Part shown: positions 1 through 12,282 of the stretch, piece after piece
How positions within the stretch are numbered: position 1 is the stretch's first letter
Layout: every line of letters begins with the position of its first letter
Assembly: GCF_900110915.1 (NCBI RefSeq)
Contig: NZ_FOFG01000005.1
Location: forward strand, 62,001 to 126,000
Direction of reading: 5' to 3'
Origin: Faunimonas pinastri
GTDB lineage: Bacteria > Pseudomonadota > Alphaproteobacteria > Rhizobiales > Afifellaceae
DNA: 64,000 nucleotides
Notes under the pieces: generated by a model
What the model was told of the DNA's origin: nothing
Seen by the model: the letters and a program-made list of their open reading frames with translations, nothing else
Database searches by the model: none
Translations under genes and position numbers: made by a program

Positions 1-912
1 GATATCGGACACCTGCAGCCTGCGCCGCTCCCCTGCCACGATGGCACCGGCGCTGCCGTCGTAGTTGCGGCCGGCGCGATGGGCCTCGCGGACGGCATCG
101 CGCGCGCGGGCCGGCAAGAGCTCGATGCCCATGCTGAGCACGGCGTCCACATTGGCGGCTTCGGTCGCGGCGACATAGGCGCGGTTCACCCAGGTGAGCC
201 GGCCGGTGCGGTTGCGCCGCCACAGGGGGAAGGGCAGCGCGTCGGCAAGCGTGCGGAGAGCCACCATCTCGTTGGCGACGTAGCCCGCCTGCTCCTTGAG
301 CTCGGCGAGCGAGCGGCGCTCGCCGCTCAGTTCACGGAAGCGGACGAGGGAGCGCTTGCCGCTGGTGCGGCCGGTGACTTCAAGGAGCGCGTCGGCCGCC
401 GTGCGGACCGGCATCTGGAAGCCTTCGCCCCCGCGGCGGAGACGGCTGACGGCCTCTTCCAGCGACTGCGCGCTCTCCGGCTGCAGCCAGCGGGAGATCG
501 CCAGGAATTCGGAGCGGGCGAAGGGGGCGCCGACATGCTCGGGAAGCGAGCCCAGAACGTCCGCGCTGGCGGAGGCGCCGTCCCAGACGATGGTCTTCTG
601 GTCGTCGGCGGCAAGCAGCGCTTCCGCTCGGTCCACCTGGCTGCGAAGATCGGCGATCTCGGCCTGCGCGGATCCGAGCCTGTTGTCGCGCCGCGAGCGG
701 CCGAGAAGATAAAGCGAAGCCGCCGCGACCAGCACGGAGCCGGAGCAGACGGAAAAGGCCAGGACGGTGCCGAAGGCGGAGCCGCTGCCGGCCAGCGGCG
801 CGGCGGATGCGGGGGTGGCGATGGCGGCGGTGCAGAGAAGCGAGCCGATGGTAGCGGCGCCGCGCCGATGTCCTCGCGATCCCATGCCCCGTGGAAGTCT
901 CGTTGTCGCCAT
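1..912 (-). CDS. PAS-domain sensor histidine kinase, N-terminal part (cut by window edge)
   Basis: The reading frame stays open for 304 codons from the ATG at 912 to the left edge, so the kinase core lies outside the window. The N-terminus has two hydrophobic stretches (about residues 21-40 and 48-70), then a coiled segment (80-104). A PAS-like region begins at DQKTIVWDG (104-112), and a second begins at ALPFPLWRRNRTGRLTWVNR (225-244), typical of PAS sensors. The start is preceded by GGGGCGA. A PAS histidine kinase downstream of ahcY is a common Hyphomicrobiales arrangement. The histidine kinase call is inferred from the PAS layout and from that context, because the H and N boxes are not visible here. 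The ligand or signal is unknown. Confidence 0.7.
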   Translation of the reverse strand, partial: MATTRLPRGMGSRGHRRGAATIGSLLCTAAIATPASAAPLAGSGSAFGTVLAFSVCSGSVLVAAASLYLLGRSRRDNRLGSAQAEIADLRSQVDRAEALLAADDQKTIVWDGASASADVLGSLPEHVGAPFARSEFLAISRWLQPESAQSLEEAVSRLRRGGEGFQMPVRTAADALLEVTGRTSGKRSLVRFRELSGERRSLAELKEQAGYVANEMVALRTLADALPFPLWRRNRTGRLTWVNRAYVAATEAANVDAVLSMGIELLPARARDAVREAHRAGRNYDGSAGAIVAGERRRLQVSDI

Positions 913-1015
913 TCGCCCCGCCGCGTCCAGGCAGTCGGCCTGCCCGAATCATTGGCGGAGCTTATCGCGTCCCCGCCGTGCCGGGAAGCGTGCGGGCCGC
1001 CCAGCCGGTGGAGAA

Positions 1016-1041
1016 GCGGCGCGGGAACCGTCCCGCGCCGC
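1016..1041 (-). terminator. Hairpin downstream of ahcY
   Basis: A perfect 11-bp stem (GCGGCGCGGGA at 1016-1026 pairing with 1031-1041) with the 4-nt loop ACCG lies 18 bases past the ahcY stop. On the minus strand it is followed by TTCTCC, so it is a strong GC hairpin with a poor U tract. It probably ends or reduces transcription from ahcY into the sensor kinase gene. Confidence 0.55.
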
Positions 1042-1058
1042 CCGATCGGGAGCCGACC

Positions 1059-2459
<1,401 letters not shown>

Positions 2460-2515
2460 GTCGTCTCCGATCTTCGTTCGGGGTTGAGCTATCACGCGAG
2501 CCGATGGCGCGGCAA

Positions 2516-2539
2516 GACATATAAAGAAATGTGAATGTC
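2516..2539 (-). promoter_or_regulatory. Imperfect dyad upstream of ahcY, possible SahR-type operator
   Basis: The element reads GACAT, 14 bases, ATGTC, and contains an ATAAAGA half-site. It is AT-rich in an otherwise very GC-rich stretch and lies 57-80 bases before the ahcY start. ArsR-family SahR regulators are known to control ahcY in many proteobacteria, but I cannot confirm their consensus here and only one half-site is clear. This is a suggestion only. Confidence 0.25.
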
Positions 2540-2562
2540 CGCGTACCGCGCCTTTGGCCTGG

Positions 2563-3165
2563 TCAGCCGGCTGTGGGCTTCCGGTACATCCAGACGCGCC
2601 CGGGGGGCAGGTTGAAGGTAACCCACTTGGACTTGTCGACCGTGAACCGGCCGGGGACCGGATCCTGCGGCGGGGTCAGGGCATAGGAGAGTTGGGTCAG
2701 GACGCCGGTTTCGGGCATCCGGTCGAGCGCTGCCTCGATATAGCGGATGCGCTTGTCACGCGGCATGGTCAGGATGGGAACGCCGGAAAGCACGGCGGAA
2801 AAGGTGACATCCCTGAACGCGCCAAGACTTTGGTCGAGAGCGAAGGCGTCGCCGCGGATGACGTTCACGGCGGGGAAGCGCTTCTGGAGAAGCGTGGCGA
2901 AATCCCGGTCGTACTCGATGCTGACGATCCGCTCGGCCGGAATACCGTATTCCAGCAGCGCTTCCGTCACCACGCCCGTGCCGGGCCCCAGTTCGAGGAC
3001 ATAACCGGACGGATCCGGATTGGCGTGCCTCACCATGAGGCGGGAGAGGGCCCGGCTGGTGGGGGTCACCGCGCCGAGCTTGAGCGGGCTGGTCGTCCAG
3101 GTCTTGAAGAAACGAACATCGTCTCCGATACGGCTTCGGAGAGATCTTTCCCGGCTTTGCGTCAA
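2563..3165 (-). CDS. pmtA: SAM-dependent phospholipid N-methyltransferase (PmtA family)
   Basis: The 200-residue protein carries the SAM-binding motif [15 protein letters not shown] near residue 56, an acidic second motif (SIEYDRDF) and the C-terminal [12 protein letters not shown]. This matches the Sinorhizobium-type phosphatidylethanolamine N-methyltransferases, which resemble rRNA adenine methylases and make phosphatidylcholine at the inner membrane. The N-terminal phrase [20 protein letters not shown], before the SAM site, is also typical of that group. It sits between dnaJ and ahcY on the same strand, so the methylation by-product can be cleared by the next gene product. A generic class I methyltransferase with another substrate remains possible. 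Confidence 0.75.
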   Translation of the reverse strand: MTQSRERSLRSRIGDDVRFFKTWTTSPLKLGAVTPTSRALSRLMVRHANPDPSGYVLELGPGTGVVTEALLEYGIPAERIVSIEYDRDFATLLQKRFPAVNVIRGDAFALDQSLGAFRDVTFSAVLSGVPILTMPRDKRIRYIEAALDRMPETGVLTQLSYALTPPQDPVPGRFTVDKSKWVTFNLPPGRVWMYRKPTAG

Positions 3166-3236
3166 ATGCTTTCTCCCAGTTCAGGTGCAGTCTGGCGATG
3201 CCTCCCGCAACGGACCGAGGAGAAGAGCCGAAGCCT

Positions 3237-4379
3237 TCATTTGTCCCCGAGCACGTCGAAGAAGTCTTTGACCCTCGCGAAGAACCCGGTCGATTCCGGG
3301 TTGTTCTGCGCGGAGGAAACCTTCTCGAACTCTTCCAGCAGTTCGCGCTGTCGGCGGGTCAGGCTCTGCGGTGTCTCCACCACGATCTGCACATGCATGT
3401 CGCCGGAATGACGCGCCCGCATCACCGGCATGCCCTTGCCCTTGAGGCGGAAGGTCTTGCCGGTCTGCGTGCCTTCCGGAACCTTGACCCGGGTCCGCGA
3501 GCCGTCGACGGCCGGAACCTCGAACTGGCCGCCCAGGGCCGCCGTCGTCAGCGACACGGGCACGCGGCAGAAAATGTCGGCGCCGTCGCGCTGGAAGAAG
3601 GCGTGCGGCTTGATCGACAGGAAGATGTAGAGATCGCCGGAGGGGCCTCCGCGCAGTCCCGCCTCGCCTTCGTTGGCGAGCCGGATGCGCGTGCCGTCCT
3701 CGATGCCCGCCGGAATGTTGACCGACAGCGTGCGGTTCTGCGTGACGCGGCCGGAGCCGCCGCATTTGCCGCAGGGATCGACGACGATCTCGCCGCGGCC
3801 CTGGCAGGTCGGGCAGGTCCGCTCGATGTGGAAGAAGCCGCCCTGGCTGGCGCGAACACGACCGGCGCCGCCGCAGGTCGGGCAGGTCTTGGGGGTGGTG
3901 CCGGGCTTGGCGCCCGAGCCGGTGCAGATGTCGCAGGTGACGCTGGTCGGCACGTCGATCTCGACGGTCTTGCCGGTGAAGGCTTCTTCCAGCGTGATTT
4001 CGAGATTGTAGCGCAGGTCGGAGCCGCGCTCCCGGCCACCGCCGGAGGGGCGACGCGCGCCGCCACCCATGAACTCGCCGAAGATGTCGTCGAAGATATC
4101 GGTGAACGAGGAGAAGCCGGCGCCCTGCCCGCCGCCGAAACCGCCACCGCCCGCCTCGAAGGCCTGATGGCCGAAGCGATCGTAGGCGCCGCGCTTCTGC
4201 GGGTCCTTCAGGATCTCGTAGGCTTCGTTGATCTCCTTGAAGCGGACCTCGGCCGTCGGATCGTCGGGATTCTTGTCGGGATGAAGCTGCATGGCCAGCT
4301 TCCGGAACGCTGACTTCAGTTCTTTTTCGTCGGCCGTGCGGGAAACGCCGAGCACTTCGTAGAAATCGCGCTTCGCCAT
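3237..4379 (-). CDS. dnaJ: Molecular chaperone DnaJ (Hsp40)
   Basis: DnaJ delivers unfolded proteins to DnaK and stimulates its ATPase. The 380-residue protein has the J domain (residues 1-70) with the essential HPD in LHPDKNP, a Gly/Phe-rich linker, and four zinc-binding CxxCxGxG repeats ([32 protein letters not shown]), followed by the two substrate-binding barrel domains. The start [12 protein letters not shown] is the family start. An ATG five codons upstream is possible but neither has a strong ribosome site. It follows dnaK by 74 bases, with a hairpin at 4410-4435 between the two genes. Confidence 0.98.
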   Translation of the reverse strand: MAKRDFYEVLGVSRTADEKELKSAFRKLAMQLHPDKNPDDPTAEVRFKEINEAYEILKDPQKRGAYDRFGHQAFEAGGGGFGGGQGAGFSSFTDIFDDIFGEFMGGGARRPSGGGRERGSDLRYNLEITLEEAFTGKTVEIDVPTSVTCDICTGSGAKPGTTPKTCPTCGGAGRVRASQGGFFHIERTCPTCQGRGEIVVDPCGKCGGSGRVTQNRTLSVNIPAGIEDGTRIRLANEGEAGLRGGPSGDLYIFLSIKPHAFFQRDGADIFCRVPVSLTTAALGGQFEVPAVDGSRTRVKVPEGTQTGKTFRLKGKGMPVMRARHSGDMHVQIVVETPQSLTRRQRELLEEFEKVSSAQNNPESTGFFARVKDFFDVLGDK

Positions 4380-4409
4380 CGAGGGGTTCTGCATCTCAGG
4401 TAAGAGGAA

Positions 4410-4435
4410 GCCGCCCGGCCTTTCGACCGGGCGGC
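4410..4435 (-). terminator. Hairpin between dnaK and dnaJ
   Basis: A 9-bp stem (GCCGCCCGG at 4410-4418 pairing with CCGGGCGGC at 4427-4435) lies in the 74-base dnaK-dnaJ gap. There is no U tract after it on the minus strand, so it is more likely a partial terminator or an mRNA stability/processing element that lowers dnaJ relative to dnaK. Confidence 0.45.
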
Positions 4436-4453
4436 GTCTGGTTCAGTTCAGGC

Positions 4454-6361
<1,908 letters not shown>

Positions 6362-6503
6362 ATCTTCTCTCTCCTTTTTCAGCAGGCCGGACAGACCCAA
6401 GGGCATCCGTCGACGGGAAGCGGCAAGCTTCCACCAGCCCCCATGAGAACATCACTGAACCCCGTGGGCCCCTCGGTTTCCCGAGTTCTCCTGCGGGTTG
6501 CGG

Positions 6504-6535
6504 CTCATATAAGAAGGGCTGTTTTTGCTCGCAAG
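6504..6535 (-). promoter_or_regulatory. Heat-shock (RpoH, sigma-32) promoter of dnaK
   Basis: On the minus strand CTTG (6535-6532) is followed by 18 bases and then CTTATATGAG (6513-6504). This matches every fixed base of the alphaproteobacterial RpoH consensus CTTG-N17/18-CyTATnTnnG. It lies about 140 bases upstream of the dnaK start, so dnaK has a long 5' leader. Confidence 0.8.
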
Positions 6536-6568
6536 CGCGTGAACGGCCTTTGATGGAATTCTAAGCCG

Positions 6569-6588
6569 GACGAACGATCCGGTTCGTC
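6569..6588 (-). terminator. Small hairpin just after trpS
   Basis: The 7-bp stem GACGAAC/GTTCGTC with a 6-base loop begins three bases past the trpS stop on the minus strand. It has no clear U tract, so termination is uncertain. It separates trpS from the dnaK promoter region. Confidence 0.35.
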
Positions 6589-6590
6589 TT

Positions 6591-7643
6591 TCAGCGCTTC
6601 CGAATAAAGCCGATTATATCCTTGACCCCGTCCATGACAGGCTCGGCGATCGCCCGCGCCCGGTCGGCGCCATCGACCAGCACCTGGTCGATATGGCCGG
6701 GATCGGCGGTCAGCCGCCGCATCTCGCCGGCGATGGGCGCAAGCTTCTGGACCGCGAGGTCCGCCAGCGCCGGCTTGAAGGTGGAAAACTGCGCGCCGCC
6801 GAACTCGGCGATGACGGCTTCCCTGGAGATGCCGGCGAGTGCGGCATAGATGCCCACCAGATTGTCGGCCTCCGCGCGGCCCTCCAGGCCCTTCACTTCG
6901 GAAGGAAGCGGCTCGGGATCGGTGCGGGCGCGGCGGATTTTCTGGGCGATCGCGTCGGCGTCATCGGTCAGGTTGATGCGCGACAGGTCCGAGGGATCGG
7001 ACTTCGACATCTTCTTGGAGCCGTCCTTCAGGCTCATGACACGCGCGGCCTCGCCCTGGATCAGCGGCTCCGGCAGCGGGAAATACGCCTCGCCGAAGCC
7101 CTGGCCGGCGATTTCATCGGCGAAGTCGTTGTTGAACTTGCCCGCGATGTCGCGCGCCAGCTCAAGGTGCTGCTTCTGGTCCTCGCCGACCGGCACGTGG
7201 GTCGCCTTGTAGACAAGGATGTCGGCGGCCATGAGGTTGGGATAGGCGAAGAGCCCGGTGGAGGCGTTCTCGCGATCCTTGCCGGCCTTTTCCTTGAACT
7301 GCGTCATGCGGTTCAGCCAGCCCATGCGGGCGATGCAGTTGAACACCCAGGCGAGCTCGGAATGCGCCTCGACCTGGCTCTGGTTGAAGATGATGTTCTT
7401 CACCGGGTCGATGCCGGCCGCGAGATAGGCCGCGGTCACCGAGCGGGTGGATTCGCGCAGCCCCTCCGGGCCGCCCCAGACGGAGCGCGCCTGCGTGATC
7501 GCGTGGAGGTCGACCACGCAATAGATGCAGTCATGGGTGGACTGCAGCGCCGCGAAGCGGCCGATGGCGCCGAGATAATTGCCGAGATGCAGGTTTCCCG
7601 TCGGCTGGACGCCGGAGAAGACGCGCGGGCTGAAGCTGGTCAT
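6591..7643 (-). CDS. trpS: Tryptophanyl-tRNA synthetase
   Basis: This class I synthetase charges tRNA-Trp using ATP. The 350-residue protein has the [11 protein letters not shown] form of the HIGH motif at residues 16-26, [15 protein letters not shown] in the middle and the [10 protein letters not shown] signature near residue 210. It lies downstream of murJ, on the same strand with a 150-base gap, in the conserved order glnD-murJ-trpS. The ATG start gives exactly the expected N-terminus ([16 protein letters not shown]). Confidence 0.98.
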   Translation of the reverse strand: MTSFSPRVFSGVQPTGNLHLGNYLGAIGRFAALQSTHDCIYCVVDLHAITQARSVWGGPEGLRESTRSVTAAYLAAGIDPVKNIIFNQSQVEAHSELAWVFNCIARMGWLNRMTQFKEKAGKDRENASTGLFAYPNLMAADILVYKATHVPVGEDQKQHLELARDIAGKFNNDFADEIAGQGFGEAYFPLPEPLIQGEAARVMSLKDGSKKMSKSDPSDLSRINLTDDADAIAQKIRRARTDPEPLPSEVKGLEGRAEADNLVGIYAALAGISREAVIAEFGGAQFSTFKPALADLAVQKLAPIAGEMRRLTADPGHIDQVLVDGADRARAIAEPVMDGVKDIIGFIRKR

Positions 7644-7793
7644 GTGCGGAAACGCTCGAATTCCTGTTCGGGCGCTCTATCGCAGTCGGGGCGGGCGGCG
7701 CAAGGACGATGCGCCCGCGAATGGACGGGCGGGGCGCTTTGGCGCGGGACCGTGCCGTGTCCGGCACAGCCACGAGCCTGAATCCGCATCGCC

Positions 7794-9362
7794 TCAGGCC
7801 GCCTTGCGCCGGCGGAGGAAACCGCGGGCAAGGCCCCGGATGTCGGCCGCGCCGGTGACGAACACCGCGGCGAAATAGACCACGACGCCGCCGAACACGA
7901 GGCCGAGCAGCGCGACAAGCTGCCGGACGAAGCCGGTATGCGGCTGGAAGATGCCGGCCATCGCATGATTGGCCGCATAGAGCGCCGCGCCCATGACGAC
8001 GCAGGAGACGACCAGCCGGGGAAAGTGCCGGATCAGGGAGCGATCGAACTCGAAATGGCCCCGGCGGCGCAGCACGAAGAGCAACAGCATCGCGTTGACC
8101 CAGCCGGCCGCGGTTTCCGCCGCCGCCAGTCCCGCCTCGATCAGGTAGGGGAACAGCACCAGCGACAGGACGACGTTCACGACCACGGAGACCGCCGCGA
8201 AGACCATGGGCCGGCGCGTGTCTTCGCGGGCGAAGAAACCGGGCGCGAAGACGCGGATCATCACGAAGCCGGGCAGGCCCAGCCCGAACACCGCCAGCGT
8301 GCGGGCCGTCGCCAGGGTGGTGCCGGGCGAGAACGCGCCGTGCTCGAACAGGACGCGGATAATCGGCACGGAGATGATGGACAGCGCGACGGCCGCCGGC
8401 AGCGTCAGGAACAGCGCGAATTCCAGCGCGCGGTTCTGCGTGTGCCGCGCCTCGACGTCGTTGCCGGCCTTCAAGGCGCGCGAGAGTTCCGGCAGCAGCA
8501 CCACGCCGATGGCGACGCCGACGACGCCCAGCGGCAGCTGATAGAGCCGGTCGGCATATTGCAGGATGGAGATGGCGCCGGGCTGGGCAGAAGCGATGAT
8601 CTGGCCGACGAAGAGGTTCACCTGCGTGATGCCGCCGGAGACGGCGACCGGCGCGGCGAGCCACAGCATCCGTTTCACGGCCGGGGTCAGCCGCGGCCGG
8701 ATCAGGCGCGTGCGGATCTTGATCATGCGCGCCGCGATGACCACGGTGGCGAGTTGCGCCACGCCGCCGACCAGCACCGACCAGCTCAACAGCCTGGCGA
8801 CCGTCGGCCCGTCCGCATGCATCCAGACGCCGATCAGCAGCGCCGCGATGGTGGCGAGGTTGAGGAGGATCGGCGCCATGGCCGCCGCCATGAAGCGGCG
8901 ATAGGCGTTCAGCATGCCGCTCGTCATCGCCGTCAGCGACATGCAGATCAGATACGGGAACATCACCCGGAAGAGTTGGACCGTCAGGTCGAACTTGCTC
9001 TTGTCGTTGGTGAAGCCCGGCGCGATCGCCGCCACGATCAGCGGCGTGAAGATCATCACCAGCGCGGTGATGCCGCCGAGTACCAGCGTGAGCACGGCCA
9101 GCACCTCGTCGGCGAGCTTCTGCGCGGCCTCGTGCCCCTCGCCTTCCAGCGTGCGCGAGAACATCGGCACGAAGGCGGCGTTGAACGCGCCTTCCGCGAA
9201 GAGCCGGCGGAACAGGTTGGGAAAGCGGAACGCCGCATAGAAGGCGTCCGCCGAGGGCCCGGCGCCCAGCGCCAGCGCCATCAGCGTTTCGCGCAAAAAT
9301 CCGAACAGGCGGCTGCCCAGCGTGGAGCCAGCCACGCCGGCAAACTGACGAGCGAGGCTCAC
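7794..9362 (-). CDS. murJ: Lipid II flippase MurJ (MviN)
   Basis: MurJ moves lipid-linked peptidoglycan precursor across the inner membrane. The protein of 522 residues is almost entirely transmembrane (about 14 segments). It has the family N-terminus with GSTLGSRLFGFLRETLMA and the FRFPNLFRRLFAEGAFNAAF motif near residue 45. The start is GTG at 9362, overlapping the glnD stop in a GTGA junction, which suggests translational coupling. A longer in-frame reading through the glnD antiparallel frame is not real. Its C-terminus ends in a basic RRRKAA tail. Confidence 0.95.
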   Translation of the reverse strand: MSLARQFAGVAGSTLGSRLFGFLRETLMALALGAGPSADAFYAAFRFPNLFRRLFAEGAFNAAFVPMFSRTLEGEGHEAAQKLADEVLAVLTLVLGGITALVMIFTPLIVAAIAPGFTNDKSKFDLTVQLFRVMFPYLICMSLTAMTSGMLNAYRRFMAAAMAPILLNLATIAALLIGVWMHADGPTVARLLSWSVLVGGVAQLATVVIAARMIKIRTRLIRPRLTPAVKRMLWLAAPVAVSGGITQVNLFVGQIIASAQPGAISILQYADRLYQLPLGVVGVAIGVVLLPELSRALKAGNDVEARHTQNRALEFALFLTLPAAVALSIISVPIIRVLFEHGAFSPGTTLATARTLAVFGLGLPGFVMIRVFAPGFFAREDTRRPMVFAAVSVVVNVVLSLVLFPYLIEAGLAAAETAAGWVNAMLLLFVLRRRGHFEFDRSLIRHFPRLVVSCVVMGAALYAANHAMAGIFQPHTGFVRQLVALLGLVFGGVVVYFAAVFVTGAADIRGLARGFLRRRKAA

Positions 9363-12163
9363 GAGGCTTTCTGCTCCCTGGCGGCGGAAGAGCCGCCGAT
9401 GGCGCCGAGAAGACGCATCCGGATCTCCGACTGGCGGCGTTGCGAGGTGATCTTGTGGCCGACGAGATCGGTCACGTAGAAGGTGTCGACCGCCCGCTCG
9501 CCGAAGGTGGCGATATGGGCGGAGGCGATATCGAGGTTGAGCTCGGAAAGCCCGCGCGTGAGATCGTAAAGCAGGCCCGTCCGGTCGAGACACTCGATCG
9601 ACACCACGGTGAGGCGGTCGGACAGTTCGTTCTCGATGGAGATCTGCGGCTCGATGGAGAAGGCCTCGCCGCGCCGCTTCTTGCGCGCCTTGCTGTCCAT
9701 CGCCTCGGAAATGCGGACGCGGCCCTGCAGGGCCTGCTCGATCAGGAGCGCCACGCGCTCGCCGCGCCGCTGCTCGTCCTCGTCGTGGTCCAGCGTGCGG
9801 GAGATGAAAACCGTGTCCAGCGCATGGCCGTCGGTGGTGGTGAAGATCTGCGCATCCACGATGTTGGCGCCCGTCGCGGCGCAGGCGCCGGCGATGATGG
9901 ACAGGAGCCGCGGATGGTCGGGGGTGAAGAGCGTCACCTCCGTCACGCCCTCGAAGGCGAGCGGGCGCACCTCGTAGGCGAACTTGCGATGCTCGCTGTC
10001 GGCGGAGCGGATCAGTTCGGCATGGCGTGCCTGCCGGTCCGGGTCCACGCGCAGCCAGTAGGCGGGATAGTGCAGGTCGAGCATGCGCGCCCGCTCCGCT
10101 TCCGGCCAGGAGGCCAGGCTCTCCGCCAGCCGCGCCTTGGCATGGGGAACCGCCCGGCTCTGCCGCGCCTCCTCGAAGCGGCCCGTCATCATGGTCCCGG
10201 TTTCGGCGTAGAGGGTGCGCAACAACTGGCCCTTCCAGCCGTTCCAGACCCCCGGCCCCACCGCGCGAATGTCGCAAACGGTGAGGATCATCAGCATCTT
10301 CAGCCGGTCCAGGCTCTGCACCACGTTGGCGAAGGTCTGGATCGTGCGTCGGTCGGCAAGGTCGCGCGACTGCGCCGTGATCGACATGGTGAGATGCTCC
10401 TGCACCAGCCAGGCCACGGTTTCCGTCTGCTGCGGCGTCAGGCCGAAGCGCGGGCATAGGCGGCGGGCCACCCGGGCGCCGGCCGTGGAATGGTCCTCCG
10501 GCCGGCCCTTGGCGATGTCGTGCAGGAACAGCGCGACATAGAGCACGGTGCGGTCCTTCAGCGTCGGCATCACCTCGCAGGCGCGGGGGTGATCCTCCGC
10601 CAGCCGCCCGCTCTCGATGCCGGCGAGGAAGCCCACGGAGCGCAGGAGGTGCTCGTCGACCGTGTAGTGGTGATACATGTTGAACTGCATCATCGCGACG
10701 ATCTTGCCGAATTCCGGGATGAAGCGGCCGAGCACGCCCGTCTCGTTCATCGCCCGGAGCACCGGCTCGGCATGGTCCGGATCGGTCAGGATCTCCAGAA
10801 ACAGCCGGTTGGCCTCGGGATCGTGCTGCACGGCGCGGTCGATGCGACCGAGCGAATGGGTGATCAGCCGGACCGCGTCGGGATGCAGCGCCAGGTCGCT
10901 CGCCGCCGCCTGATGGAAGAAGCGGATAAGGTTGACGGGATCGCTCTCGAAAACACGGTCGTTGGCCACGTTGATCCGGTCGTGGTCCACCATGAAACGG
11001 GAACCGTCGCCGATCTTGCGCGGGGGATTGCGGAAGCTGCGCACCAGGCGGCTGAGGCGCGGCACGTTCTTCTGCTCGCGCTCCTCCAGTTCGGCGGAGA
11101 CGATGCGGGTGAGGTCGCCCACATCCTTGGCCACCAGGAAATAGTGCTTCATGAAGCGCTCGACCGCTTCCATGCCCGGATGCTTCTGGTAGCCGAGGCG
11201 CCGCGCCAGTTCCGGCTGCACGTCGAAGGAGATGCGCTCCTCCGGCCGGTTGGCCAGGAAGTGCAGGTGGCAACGCACCGACCAGAGAAAATCGTCGCAG
11301 CGGCGGAACAGCCGGTATTCCTCGCGGCTGAGCAGACCCGCCCCGACCAGCGCCTCGTTGGAGGAAACCCGGTAGACGTATTTGGCGATCCAGAACAGCG
11401 TCTGCAGGTCGCGCTGGCCTCCCTTGCCATCCTTGACCTGCGGCTCCACGAGATAGCGCGAGACGCCGGAGCGGGCATGGCGCTGATCCCGTTCGGCGAG
11501 CTTGGCGGCGATGAACTCGCGCGCGGTGCCCGCCACGATTTCCGTATCGAAGCGGCGGACGAGCTCGTCGAACAGAGCGCGGTCGCCACAGAGAAAGCGG
11601 GCTTCCAGCACCGCCGTGCGGATCGTCATGTCCTCGCGGACGGATTTCAGCGTCTCGGCAACGGTGCGGGTGCCGTGCCCGACCTTCAGGCCAAGGTCCC
11701 AGAGGATATAAAGGAGATACTCGATCACCTTTTCCGAGCGCGGCGTCTGCTTGCTCGGAAACAGGAAGAGCAGGTCGATGTCGGAATGCGGCGCCAGGCG
11801 GCCGCGCCCGTAGCCGCCGACGGCGGCGAGGCAGAAGCTTTCAAGCAGAGCGTCGGGCGACGGACAGATCCAGTTGCAGGCGAAGTCGAAGACCGCGCGC
11901 ACGAGCCCGTCCATCAGCGCGGACAGGCGTTCCGCACAAAGGCCACCCCGCCCGTCCTCGTCGAGTTTCGCGCGGATCGCCTCGCGGCCCTCGCCAAGAT
12001 GCGCCTTGAGTTCCGCCAGGATGCGCTTGCGGATCTCGGGCGATGTCGGTTCGCCCGTCTCCGCGATCGCGTTCAGGGCGGCGGAGAGCCTTTCGGCTTC
12101 AACGGGTCTCTCAACGTGGCGGGTACGGCTCACGGAATGCCTGTCAGTGTTCGCAATCGTCAT
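9359..12163 (-). CDS. glnD: Bifunctional PII uridylyltransferase / uridylyl-removing enzyme
   Basis: GlnD senses glutamine and adds or removes UMP on PII proteins, and so sets nitrogen regulation. The 934-residue protein has the nucleotidyltransferase motif GGYGRGRLAPHSDID (116-130), the HD phosphohydrolase domain with the FLHDIAKGR motif near residue 515, and two C-terminal ACT domains that begin at EVTLFTPDHPRLLS and LTVVSIECLDRTGLLYDL. All catalytic motifs look intact. It is upstream of murJ with a 4-base overlap. The start MTIANTDRH is the only ATG consistent with the family's N-terminal helices. Confidence 0.97.
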   Translation of the reverse strand: MTIANTDRHSVSRTRHVERPVEAERLSAALNAIAETGEPTSPEIRKRILAELKAHLGEGREAIRAKLDEDGRGGLCAERLSALMDGLVRAVFDFACNWICPSPDALLESFCLAAVGGYGRGRLAPHSDIDLLFLFPSKQTPRSEKVIEYLLYILWDLGLKVGHGTRTVAETLKSVREDMTIRTAVLEARFLCGDRALFDELVRRFDTEIVAGTAREFIAAKLAERDQRHARSGVSRYLVEPQVKDGKGGQRDLQTLFWIAKYVYRVSSNEALVGAGLLSREEYRLFRRCDDFLWSVRCHLHFLANRPEERISFDVQPELARRLGYQKHPGMEAVERFMKHYFLVAKDVGDLTRIVSAELEEREQKNVPRLSRLVRSFRNPPRKIGDGSRFMVDHDRINVANDRVFESDPVNLIRFFHQAAASDLALHPDAVRLITHSLGRIDRAVQHDPEANRLFLEILTDPDHAEPVLRAMNETGVLGRFIPEFGKIVAMMQFNMYHHYTVDEHLLRSVGFLAGIESGRLAEDHPRACEVMPTLKDRTVLYVALFLHDIAKGRPEDHSTAGARVARRLCPRFGLTPQQTETVAWLVQEHLTMSITAQSRDLADRRTIQTFANVVQSLDRLKMLMILTVCDIRAVGPGVWNGWKGQLLRTLYAETGTMMTGRFEEARQSRAVPHAKARLAESLASWPEAERARMLDLHYPAYWLRVDPDRQARHAELIRSADSEHRKFAYEVRPLAFEGVTEVTLFTPDHPRLLSIIAGACAATGANIVDAQIFTTTDGHALDTVFISRTLDHDEDEQRRGERVALLIEQALQGRVRISEAMDSKARKKRRGEAFSIEPQISIENELSDRLTVVSIECLDRTGLLYDLTRGLSELNLDIASAHIATFGERAVDTFYVTDLVGHKITSQRRQSEIRMRLLGAIGGSSAAREQKAS

Positions 12164-12282
12164 TCGGCGGCAGAATTAGCACGCCCGTCTCAACAATTGC
12201 TAACGGATCGAGGCACGGGAAAGGCCACGCGCCGCTCCGTCGCACTCCGCCTTCCGCAGCCGCCAGCCCCACCACGGCCTCC

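Noticed and set aside
2460-2562. SAM or SAH riboswitch before ahcY
   Set aside because: The 100-base leader has no long paired structure or conserved core that I can recognise; the AT-rich dyad looks more like an operator.
7794-11273. A 1159-codon frame that reads through glnD into murJ
   Set aside because: The first two thirds is an out-of-frame reading of glnD; the real murJ begins at the GTG at 9362, where similarity starts.
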